Of a stretch of DNA of 64,000 nucleotides, positions 42,774 to 49,792 are shown piece by piece. The notes under the pieces were generated by a model, which made no database searches, was not told the DNA's origin, and saw only the letters and a list, made by a program, of their open reading frames with translations. Numbering within the stretch: position 1 is the stretch's first letter; every line of letters begins with the position of its first letter. Origin of the DNA: Nocardia albiluteola (GTDB taxonomy: Bacteria > Actinomycetota > Actinomycetes > Mycobacteriales > Mycobacteriaceae); NCBI RefSeq assembly GCF_018860155.1, contig NZ_JAHKNI010000004.1, positions 372,001 through 436,000 of the forward strand, read 5' to 3'. Both the position numbers and the translations under genes were made by a program.

Positions 42774-43521
42774 AGCCACGAGGTGGGTCGATTTCGCCGA
42801 GATCGACAACGTGCGGGACCTGGGCGGACTGCCCGTAACCGGCGGCGGCAGTACGCGTTTCGGTGTCGCCTATCGATCCAGCACCCTGCAGCATGCCACC
42901 GAATCCGATCGCCGGCTGCTGCTGGGGCAGGCGGGCGTGCGGACGGTGATCGATCTGCGGCTGCCCGACGAGGTCGAGCGTGAGGGTTACGGGTCGATGA
43001 CCGGCGCTCCGGTGCAGGTGGTGAATCTGCCGATCCGCAAGTCCGCCCAATCATCTTTGGCTGCAAGGGATCTGGTTCCGGACAAATCCCGGGTGGATCT
43101 CGTGCAGCTGTACGGTCAGCTGCTGGCCGGTAGTCCCGCCGAAATCCTCGCCGCGGTGCGCGTGATCGCCGACCCTGCTCGGCGCGCGGTCGTATTCCAT
43201 TGCGCCGCGGGCAAGGATCGCACGGGTGTGCTCGCGGCGGTTCTGCTCGACGCGGTCGGCGTGCCGGCCGAGGCCATTGCCGCGGACTATGCGCTGACCA
43301 ACGAGCGAATCCAGCGGGTGCGCGACCGGCTGGACGCGCTGCCCTCGTATCAGGGCCTGCCCGCGGCGAATACGGGAATCCTCGCCGTCGAGGACAAGGT
43401 GATGCTGCGCTTCCTGGAGAACCTGCACGCCGATCACGGCGGGGCCGCGGCGTGGCTACTGGCGCAGGGACTCTCCGAGAGCGAGCTCGATGCGCTGCGG
43501 GAGGCGCTGATCGTCGAGTAA
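42763..43521 (+). CDS. PtpB-type tyrosine/lipid phosphatase
   Basis: A 252-aa protein starting at GTG 42763, inside the last codons of ppdK. The P-loop is HCAAGKDRTG with Cys147 and Arg in CX5R, extended by Lys-Asp as in the PtpB class, which removes phosphate from tyrosine, serine/threonine and phosphoinositides. The N-terminal NVRDLGGLPVTGGGSTRFGVAYRSS is the typical opening. No signal peptide is seen, unlike the second phosphatase at 52262. The 11-nt overlap with ppdK implies coupling. Confidence 0.9.
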   Translation: MPSKATRWVDFAEIDNVRDLGGLPVTGGGSTRFGVAYRSSTLQHATESDRRLLLGQAGVRTVIDLRLPDEVEREGYGSMTGAPVQVVNLPIRKSAQSSLAARDLVPDKSRVDLVQLYGQLLAGSPAEILAAVRVIADPARRAVVFHCAAGKDRTGVLAAVLLDAVGVPAEAIAADYALTNERIQRVRDRLDALPSYQGLPAANTGILAVEDKVMLRFLENLHADHGGAAAWLLAQGLSESELDALREALIVE

Positions 43522-43590
43522 CGCGGCGAATGTCCACGGGCTCAGCGTGTCGGGGTGTGCGCGAGGGCCCGAGACGGCACCGTAGGCGGT

Positions 43591-44436
43591 ATGCAGGTCA
43601 CAGCGGGCTCCTTCCGGCTCCTCTACGATCCGAGCGAGGGCCGCGAACAGCCCTGGTACATCAACGATCACACCCTGATGCGCGACGAGTCCGGGCGCTG
43701 GCATCTGTTCGGGATCACCCATCCCGAGCCCGCGGACCCCTGGGACGAGACCGAATTCGCGCACGCCGGCGCCGATACGCTGCTCGGGCCGTGGACCGGG
43801 CAGCCGCCCGCGTTGCGGGTGGATCGTGACTACGGGGAGACCCACCTGTGGGCGCCGTACGTAATCTACGACGGCGCACGGTATTTCATGTACTACGACG
43901 GCGGCGGCGAGGATCGCACGGGGACCGCGATGAACCTGGCGACCTCCACCGATCTGCGGACCTGGACCAGGCATCCGGAGGGGCCACAGTTCCGCGACGG
44001 TTACGACGCCCGCGATCCGATGGTGCTGCGCATCGGGGACCGCTGGGTCATGTACTACTGCGCCACCAGCGACCCCGCCGGCGGCAACCATGTGGTCGCC
44101 TACCGGACCAGCATCGACCTCGTGCACTGGAGCGAGCGTGCGATCGCGTACACCGATCCCGCGACCGGCACCGGCGCCGGTCCGACGGAATCGCCGTTCG
44201 TGGTGCGCCACAATGATTCCTGGTATCTGTTCATCGGTCCGCGCCCGGACTATGTCGGCACCGATGTCTTCCGCAGCGATGATCCCCTGCACTTCCGGCC
44301 CGAGGATCACGTGGGCCACATCCACGCGCACGCCGCGGAGATCCTGCAGGACGATGGCACGTGGTGGATCACCAGTGCGGGCTGGGGGCAGGGCGGGGTC
44401 CACATCGCGCCGCTGCACTTTCCGGACCGCGCCTGA
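43591..44436 (+). CDS. Five-bladed beta-propeller glycosidase-like protein (GH43/GH32 fold)
   Basis: A 281-aa protein from ATG 43591. Blade-like repeats are readable: PWYINDHTLMRDESGRWHLFG, THLWAPYVIYDGARYFMYYDG, GYDARDPMVLRIGDRWVMYYC, GPTESPFVVRHNDSWYLFIG, and HAHAAEILQDDGTWWITSAG. Asp and Glu in NDH, ARDPM and TESPF positions match GH43-type catalytic acids, but this is by pattern only. There is no signal peptide. It begins 69 nt after the phosphatase and may be in the same transcript. Substrate: arabinose- or fructose-containing glycan is the usual range. Confidence 0.75.
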   Translation: MQVTAGSFRLLYDPSEGREQPWYINDHTLMRDESGRWHLFGITHPEPADPWDETEFAHAGADTLLGPWTGQPPALRVDRDYGETHLWAPYVIYDGARYFMYYDGGGEDRTGTAMNLATSTDLRTWTRHPEGPQFRDGYDARDPMVLRIGDRWVMYYCATSDPAGGNHVVAYRTSIDLVHWSERAIAYTDPATGTGAGPTESPFVVRHNDSWYLFIGPRPDYVGTDVFRSDDPLHFRPEDHVGHIHAHAAEILQDDGTWWITSAGWGQGGVHIAPLHFPDRA

Positions 44437-44561
44437 TCGACCGGTTCCAGCGAACGATGTGCCGGAATGCCGCGTGCCGATTGCACAGGAATTCGCTCGC
44501 ATGCGAGCGCCGCTGTGTCCGCAATCCGATACGGCCGCCGGTCGGCACGACCGGAGTTGGC

Positions 44562-44567
44562 TATAGT
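44562..44567 (+). promoter_or_regulatory. Candidate -10 for the thioredoxin gene
   Basis: TATAGT at 44562-44567 in the 272-bp gap before the thioredoxin gene is a near-consensus -10; no clear -35 is present. It would give a leader of about 135 nt. Nothing else is seen in the gap. Confidence 0.3.
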
Positions 44568-44708
44568 CGAGGCGTATTGATGCTGGTGAGTGATATCGGA
44601 TAGGTGTTCGAATAGGTCAGCAGCCACCCGCGACGATGACGCGGCCCGGAATTCGTGGAAGAATCCGGCTGTACGGGCGAGTTCGATTTCGAGAGCCGGG
44701 AGGGCCGC

Positions 44709-45182
44709 ATGCCGACACAACCGCTGACGCAGCAGACCTTTCAGCCCACCATTGCCAAGGGCGGCATCGTGCTCGTCGATTTCTGGGCGACCTGGTGCGG
44801 CTGGTGCACCAAATTCGCGCCGGTGTACGAGGAGTCCTCGCGGATGCATCCGGACATCCTGCACGCCACCGTCGACGCCGATGCCGAACAGCAACTGTCG
44901 GCCACCGCGCAGATTCAGAGCCTGCCCACGCTCCTGGCCTTCCGGGAGGGTCTGCCGGTCTACTCCTCGCCCGGCTTCAAGAACGCCGGGCAGCTCGAGG
45001 AGATCGTCCAGGAAATCATGTGGCTGAACATGGACGATGTCCGGCGCGAGCTGACCGCCATGCACCCCGAGCTCGCACAGGTCACCAATGCTCCGAAGCA
45101 GCAGGCCGCGGTTGTCGTGCGCGGCGCGGGGATTGCGGCCGGGCCCCTGCGCTACGGCTGGCCCGGGCTCGTCGCCCGCTGA
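44709..45182 (+). CDS. Thioredoxin
   Basis: A 157-aa protein from ATG 44709 with GGGAGGG nearby. The active site is WCGWC (in FWATWCGWCTKFAP), where the second residue pair is GW rather than the usual GP, so its redox potential may differ. LPTLLAFREG holds the cis-Pro. The C-terminus extends ~40 residues beyond a standard thioredoxin (NMDDVRRELTAMHPELAQV and a tail). It is followed by a strong hairpin. It probably reduces cytoplasmic disulfides. Confidence 0.9.
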   Translation: MPTQPLTQQTFQPTIAKGGIVLVDFWATWCGWCTKFAPVYEESSRMHPDILHATVDADAEQQLSATAQIQSLPTLLAFREGLPVYSSPGFKNAGQLEEIVQEIMWLNMDDVRRELTAMHPELAQVTNAPKQQAAVVVRGAGIAAGPLRYGWPGLVAR

Positions 45183-45194
45183 GTTTCACACACA

Positions 45195-45232
45195 ACTGTG
45201 GCGCATCCGAGGATTTACGGATGCGCCACAGT
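45195..45232. terminator. Bidirectional hairpin terminator
   Basis: ACTGTGGCGCATCCG (45195-45209) pairs perfectly with CGGATGCGCCACAGT (45218-45232), 12 nt beyond the thioredoxin stop and 10 nt from the end of the convergent MFS gene. Confidence 0.8.
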
Positions 45233-45242
45233 CGAATTCGTT

Positions 45243-46646
45243 TCAGGCGGTACGCGCGTCGGGCCGGTACGCCAGCCCGGTGCCCGCCGCGAGCAGCCCG
45301 ACGACCATCATGAACGCCCATCCGGCGCGGTAGTCGTTCAGCCCCGGCACCGCGGTGCGGGCCAGGATGGCGGTCAGAATCGCCACGCCCAGTGCGGAAC
45401 TGGTCTGCCGCGCCATCATCAGCGTGCCCGAGCCCAGCGACAGCTGATCCGCGGGCAGCAGCGCCGAGGCGCCGAAGAGCGGCGGCTGCAGCAGGGCGGT
45501 GCTCGCCCCGGCCAGGATCGCGCCGGGCAGGAACATCACCGGGTACGAGGTGGAGAATCCGGAGGTCGCGATCCACCAGGCCACGCCCGCGGCAATGGTC
45601 GCGCCGCCCAGGGCGGCCGAGGCGCGGGCGCCGATGCGGGCCACGATGCGCCCCGACAGCGGCGACAGCAGTAGGCAGGCGATCGGGATCGGCGCGATGC
45701 CCAGGCTGGCGTTCAGCTGCGAATAGTGCCACCGCTCGCTCAGGAACAGCGTCGCGGACAGGATCAGCGCCGCGAAACCCAGGTAGTAGCTGAACACTCC
45801 GGCGGTGGCGATGCGGAACGGCTTGTGCCGCAGGATGACCGGGCTCACCACCGGATCCGGGTGCCGCCGCACGTGCCAGGCGAACACGGCGCCGAGGGCC
45901 ACCGCCGCGACCAGCATGCCCGCCGTGGCGGGGGAGGTGTACCCCCAGGTGGCGGCCTGCACGAAGACGGTGGTCAGTGCCGCGGTCGCGCCCAGGATCA
46001 GCGCGGCTCCGAGCAGATCCAGGCGCCGCTTGGCCTGCTGGCGGATATCGGGCAGCACTCGCAGCCCGAATGCGAAGGCTGCCACCGTGAACGGGACATT
46101 CAGCAGGAAGATCCAGCGCCACCCGGCCTCGAGCAGTAGCCCGCCGATGACCGGCCCGCTGCCCGCTCCGGCGGCGGCGATCGCGGTCCAGATCCCCATC
46201 ACCGTCGCGTGTTCGCGAGTATCGAACACCGGCAGCACCAGCCCCAGTCCGGTCGGCACCAGCAGTGCCGCGGCCACCGCCTGCGCGATGCGGGCCGCGA
46301 TCAGCAGGCCCAGGCTCGGTGCGGCGGCGCACGCGATCGACGCCAGCCCGAAAAGCGCTATGCCGATGAGGAATCCGCGCTTGCGGCCGGTGTCGTCGGC
46401 GAGGCGGCCCGCGGGGACCAGCAGCGCGGCCATCACGATCGTGTAGGCATTGAGAACCCAGGACACCGTGCTCGCGCCGGCGTGGCCGAACGAGGCCTGC
46501 AGCGTCGGGAAGGCCACCGTGACCGCGAACAGATCCAGGATGGCCAGGTACTGGGCGACGGCGGCCACGGCCAGGACCCGCCATCGCCGCGGTGACCCGG
46601 TGCCCGGTGTGAACTGTGGCGTCTTGACGCTGGCGGTAACTGTCAT
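45243..46646 (-). CDS. MFS drug/metabolite exporter (DHA2-type)
   Basis: A 467-aa integral membrane protein with 12-14 hydrophobic helices. After a polar start, VLAVAAVAQYLAILDLFAVTVAFPTL carries the conserved acidic residue of helix 1 (DHA2 family), then AGRLADDTGRKRGFLIG is the MFS loop 2-3 motif A. It probably exports hydrophobic compounds using proton motive force. It is divergent from a GlxA/AraC-type regulator at 46718 (71-bp gap), which is the likely controller. A short Pro/Gly N-terminus precedes the first helix. Confidence 0.9.
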   Translation of the reverse strand: MTVTASVKTPQFTPGTGSPRRWRVLAVAAVAQYLAILDLFAVTVAFPTLQASFGHAGASTVSWVLNAYTIVMAALLVPAGRLADDTGRKRGFLIGIALFGLASIACAAAPSLGLLIAARIAQAVAAALLVPTGLGLVLPVFDTREHATVMGIWTAIAAAGAGSGPVIGGLLLEAGWRWIFLLNVPFTVAAFAFGLRVLPDIRQQAKRRLDLLGAALILGATAALTTVFVQAATWGYTSPATAGMLVAAVALGAVFAWHVRRHPDPVVSPVILRHKPFRIATAGVFSYYLGFAALILSATLFLSERWHYSQLNASLGIAPIPIACLLLSPLSGRIVARIGARASAALGGATIAAGVAWWIATSGFSTSYPVMFLPGAILAGASTALLQPPLFGASALLPADQLSLGSGTLMMARQTSSALGVAILTAILARTAVPGLNDYRAGWAFMMVVGLLAAGTGLAYRPDARTA

Positions 46647-46682
46647 GAGTGCAACTATTCCGCCACGGGATTTCGGCGAGAA

Positions 46683-46718
46683 GTGTCAGAAACGACAATA
46701 TGCGCTAGATTACTGACA
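46683..46718 (+). promoter_or_regulatory. Promoter and inverted repeat for the GlxA-type regulator
   Basis: GTGTCA (46683-46688) and TAGATT (46706-46711), 17 nt apart, form a -35/-10 pair whose -10 ends 6 nt before the ATG at 46718, predicting a leaderless transcript. TGTCAG at 46684-46689 and CTGACA at 46713-46718 form an inverted repeat that brackets the promoter and could be a regulator site shared with the divergent MFS gene. Confidence 0.4.
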
Positions 46719-47713
46719 TGACCGAGAATCGCGCCGGAACCATCGCGATCGCCGTCGCCCCCGGGCAACCGATCTTCGAGGTGGCCATTCCGTATCAGGT
46801 GTTCTTCGAGCCGCCCCCGGGCGTGGACGCCGCGGGCTGGTACGACCTGCGACTGTGTGGCCCGCGCGGCATACGCCATGCGACACTGCGGGATCCGTTC
46901 GTGACGCTCACCGATTACGACTACGACGATCTGATCGCCGCCGAGACCGTCATCGTGCCGGCCACTCCCGATGTGCGGCAGGACCCTCCGGCGGATCTGG
47001 TGGAGGCCGTGCGCGCGGCGTACGAGGCGGGGGCGCGGGTGGTGGCGCTGTGCTCGGGCGCGTTCGTGCTCGCCGCGGCCGGGCTGCTGGAGGGGCACCG
47101 CATGACCACGCACTGGAAACATGTTGGCGCGCTGCTGGATCGGTTTCCCCGGCTGGACGTCGACTCGTCGGTGCTCTACATCGATGACGGCCGGATCCTG
47201 ACCAGCGCGGGCACGATGGCCGGCATGGATCTGTGTATCCACCTGATCCGCAAGGATCTCGGCGCCCAGGTCGCCAACGCCGTGGCCCGCAGCATGGTGG
47301 TGCCGCCCCACCGCGCGGGCGGGCAGGCACAGTATGTGCCCTCGCCGGTGCCGCTCGCCGCGGCGGCCGATTCCGGGCTCACCGCCACCCTGCAATGGGC
47401 GCTGGAGCGTCTCGAAAGTCCGCTGACCGTAGGCGATCTCGCCAAGCGTGCCGGGCTCGGCGAGCGGACGCTGGCGCGGCGCTTCCACGCCGAACTCGGC
47501 GCCACCCCGCTGCAGTGGCTGCTTACTCAGCGCCTCATTCGCGCCCGGGAACTGCTGGAGGCCACCGATCTCGGGGTCGACATCGTCGCCGAGCGCTGCG
47601 GCCTGGGCAGCGCCGCCAATCTACGCGCCCATTTCGGCCGCGAGGTCGGCGTCTCACCGAGCGAGTATCGCCGCTCGTATCGGTCCGGCAGGCACGAGGT
47701 CGTCACGACCTGA
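46718..47713 (+). CDS. GlxA family AraC-type transcriptional regulator
   Basis: A 331-aa regulator. Residues about 10-195 form a DJ-1/PfpI (amidase-like) domain with the nucleophile-elbow sequence VALCSGAFVLAAAG; residues about 220-325 hold the AraC double helix-turn-helix (LTVGDLAKRAGLGERTLARRFHAELGATPLQWL and AERCGLGSAANLRAHFGREVGVSPSEYR parts). It is divergent from the MFS exporter, which it probably activates in response to a small molecule. A leaderless start is suggested by the -10 directly upstream. Confidence 0.93.
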   Translation: MTENRAGTIAIAVAPGQPIFEVAIPYQVFFEPPPGVDAAGWYDLRLCGPRGIRHATLRDPFVTLTDYDYDDLIAAETVIVPATPDVRQDPPADLVEAVRAAYEAGARVVALCSGAFVLAAAGLLEGHRMTTHWKHVGALLDRFPRLDVDSSVLYIDDGRILTSAGTMAGMDLCIHLIRKDLGAQVANAVARSMVVPPHRAGGQAQYVPSPVPLAAAADSGLTATLQWALERLESPLTVGDLAKRAGLGERTLARRFHAELGATPLQWLLTQRLIRARELLEATDLGVDIVAERCGLGSAANLRAHFGREVGVSPSEYRRSYRSGRHEVVTT

Positions 47714-47739
47714 ATTACGGTGTGGCGCAAGCACGCCGG

Positions 47740-48510
47740 TCAGAACGCGGTCCGCTCGAGCCAGGTGGTGAGGACCTTCGGATCGCCGGACACCGTCAGT
47801 GCCGGGTGGTCGGCCGGGATGCGGCGCAACAGCAGCAGGTACAGATCGGTGGCCGTACCCGCGACGGTGACCGAGGCCGCGTGCTGTTCGGTGGTCCATG
47901 CGATCCCGTCCCCCGCACGGTGGACGAACCATCCGCCGTGGCCGTCGGTGGAGTGCAGCGCGAGCGTTCCCTCGTCCAGCGGGTGGGTGAACCGCGCGAG
48001 GTCCGGCTGTGCCGAGGCGCCCTCGATGATGCTCAGCAGTTCGGAGAGTCCGTCGGCGCCCAGCGCGCCCTCGAGGTCCACCGTGCGGTCCAGGGCCAGC
48101 AGTGCGTCCGCGCGATGCCCGGTCACCTCGTGCAACCGCCGGCGCACCCACCACTCGGCCGGGCGCGGGCCCCCGAACGGCGTCCACACCGGCGCGTCGG
48201 GGCCGGTGGCGTCGACCGCCTCGATGACCGCCCGCGCGCCCTCACGCAGCCACTCGGCAGCCTCCTGGACCTCGTGGGGACGGCGGATGCCGGGCACCTC
48301 GGCGAAGTCCAGGCGCTCGGTGGCGCGATCGGTCACCATCGCGGCGGCCCACCGGTGCCCGCCCCCGACGTGGGCCACCAGATTGGCCAGCGACCAGCCC
48401 GGGCACGCCGGAATCGGGGTGGCCGGGTCGGTCGACAGGTAGAACTCGGCGAGCCGGTCGTTCTCCGTCAGCAGCGCGCCGCGCACCGCGGACGTGTCGA
48501 GTGTGGTCAC
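47740..48510 (-). CDS. Maleylpyruvate isomerase family mycothiol-dependent enzyme
   Basis: A 256-aa DinB-fold MDMPI-family protein. CPGWSLANLVAHVGGGHRW and RRLHEVTGHRADALLAL contain the expected His ligands of the N-terminal domain, and a C-terminal MDMPI_C-like part follows (LALHSTDGHGGWFVHR, TDLYLLLLRRIP). It converges with the regulator gene and is divergent from nothing close. The role is unknown; the family handles thiol-dependent isomerisation or detoxification. Confidence 0.85.
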   Translation of the reverse strand: MTTLDTSAVRGALLTENDRLAEFYLSTDPATPIPACPGWSLANLVAHVGGGHRWAAAMVTDRATERLDFAEVPGIRRPHEVQEAAEWLREGARAVIEAVDATGPDAPVWTPFGGPRPAEWWVRRRLHEVTGHRADALLALDRTVDLEGALGADGLSELLSIIEGASAQPDLARFTHPLDEGTLALHSTDGHGGWFVHRAGDGIAWTTEQHAASVTVAGTATDLYLLLLRRIPADHPALTVSGDPKVLTTWLERTAF

Positions 48511-48575
48511 GAATTCGACCGTACTGGACCGGAATCCGGATGACTACGGCCGAGCTGCACCGCGGGGCACGACGA

Positions 48576-49604
48576 TCAGGGCCGCTGCCGGCGTCCGGTG
48601 ACCGAGCGATGCTGATACCACCAGGCGGTGGTGGCGATATCGGCGTCCTCGAGCGGGAGATACTTGCCGTCATTGCCCCAGCCCAGGGCCTGCAGGGTGA
48701 CCCGCAGGCCACGGTCGAAGCAGATGGGATCCTGCACGTGCCAGCGGTACATGCCGAATCGCTGCTGCGGCTGATAGATCTGGTCCGGCGGTAGCACCTG
48801 CACCAATCCCAGATACGGCGTCGAGTAGGTGCGATAGGCGTTGTCGAGATCGAAATTCCATGCCCCGCCGAAATAGTCCTCGGTGCCGGTGCCGCAGATC
48901 GTGGGGAATTCGGTGTCGCCGTCCAGGTAGAACTTCATCTCGCCCTCGCCCCACCAGCCCGGGGCGTTGGGCGAGATCGCCAGGTACGTCCCGACATACC
49001 GGCCCGGGCCGGGAATGTCGTCCAGGACGGTGTGCACGGCCGGATGCCCCAGCGGATTACTGCGCCGCCACCGTGCGTGCAGATAACCGGCCGCGCGCGG
49101 CACATCCTGTTCCAGATAGGTCACCTGGTAGTAGACCGGAACCGCGTGATCGCCGCCGTTGGTCAGCGTGATGCGGGCGTGTGCGCGAAAGGGCATGGGC
49201 CAGTAGCTGTTCAGGCCGCCCGCCGGGGCGACCACCATCATCTCCGAATCGACCAGTGCCAGTTGGTCCCACGCGTTGCAGAAGAACGAGCCCAGCGGCA
49301 GGTCCACGGCCGGTTCGGAATCGGTGTCCCAGTAGACCCGCAGTGTGATGTCCTGCAGCGCGGTGCGGTCGGTGGTGAGCCAGAAGTGCCGGATGATCGC
49401 GGGGCCCTCGATATCGGCTAGCGTCGCGGTCTGCCCCGCCGCGAGATCGATCGAGGGGGACACCTTCCATCCGACGCCGAGGTCTCCGGCCGCGCCCGCA
49501 CCGGTTCCGGTTGTCGCGCGGCCGCCCGCCCCGGGCGCGCCCGTCGGATTCTCCGGGCTGATGGAGCGGGTTCGTCCCTGATCGAGCCGCCATATCTCGT
49601 GCAC
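48576..49604 (-). CDS. DUF2961 / GH172-like glycoside hydrolase
   Basis: A 342-aa DUF2961 protein. IEGPAIIRHFWLTTDRTALQDI, NSYWPMPFRAHARITLTNGG, GEGEMKFYLDGDTEFPTICGTGTEDYFGGAWNF and RWHVQDPICFDRGLRVTLQA are typical. In GH172 the GEGEMKFYLDGD and GTGTEDY stretches hold the catalytic acids. Characterised GH172 enzymes act on difructose anhydrides and, in relatives, on D-arabinofuranose of mycobacterial arabinogalactan. No signal peptide is visible, so the protein seems cytoplasmic, which is odd for a wall-degrading enzyme. The region upstream (49605-49792) holds only a promoter zone. Confidence 0.8.
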   Translation of the reverse strand: MHEIWRLDQGRTRSISPENPTGAPGAGGRATTGTGAGAAGDLGVGWKVSPSIDLAAGQTATLADIEGPAIIRHFWLTTDRTALQDITLRVYWDTDSEPAVDLPLGSFFCNAWDQLALVDSEMMVVAPAGGLNSYWPMPFRAHARITLTNGGDHAVPVYYQVTYLEQDVPRAAGYLHARWRRSNPLGHPAVHTVLDDIPGPGRYVGTYLAISPNAPGWWGEGEMKFYLDGDTEFPTICGTGTEDYFGGAWNFDLDNAYRTYSTPYLGLVQVLPPDQIYQPQQRFGMYRWHVQDPICFDRGLRVTLQALGWGNDGKYLPLEDADIATTAWWYQHRSVTGRRQRP

Positions 49605-49792
49605 CTAGCGGATTTTTGCACGCCCGGGCGGGGGGCGGAGGTAAATCGCCGGACCGGCCTACCGGTGCGGGTCCCGATCAGCAATCCCGGGGTCCCGCTG
49701 ACCGAGACTTGACCCGATCGCGGGGCGCTGTGGTGGTGAAGGTGTGTGAACGGCATCACGTCCATTCGTGAGCCGCGAGGAGGAATGAGTCG

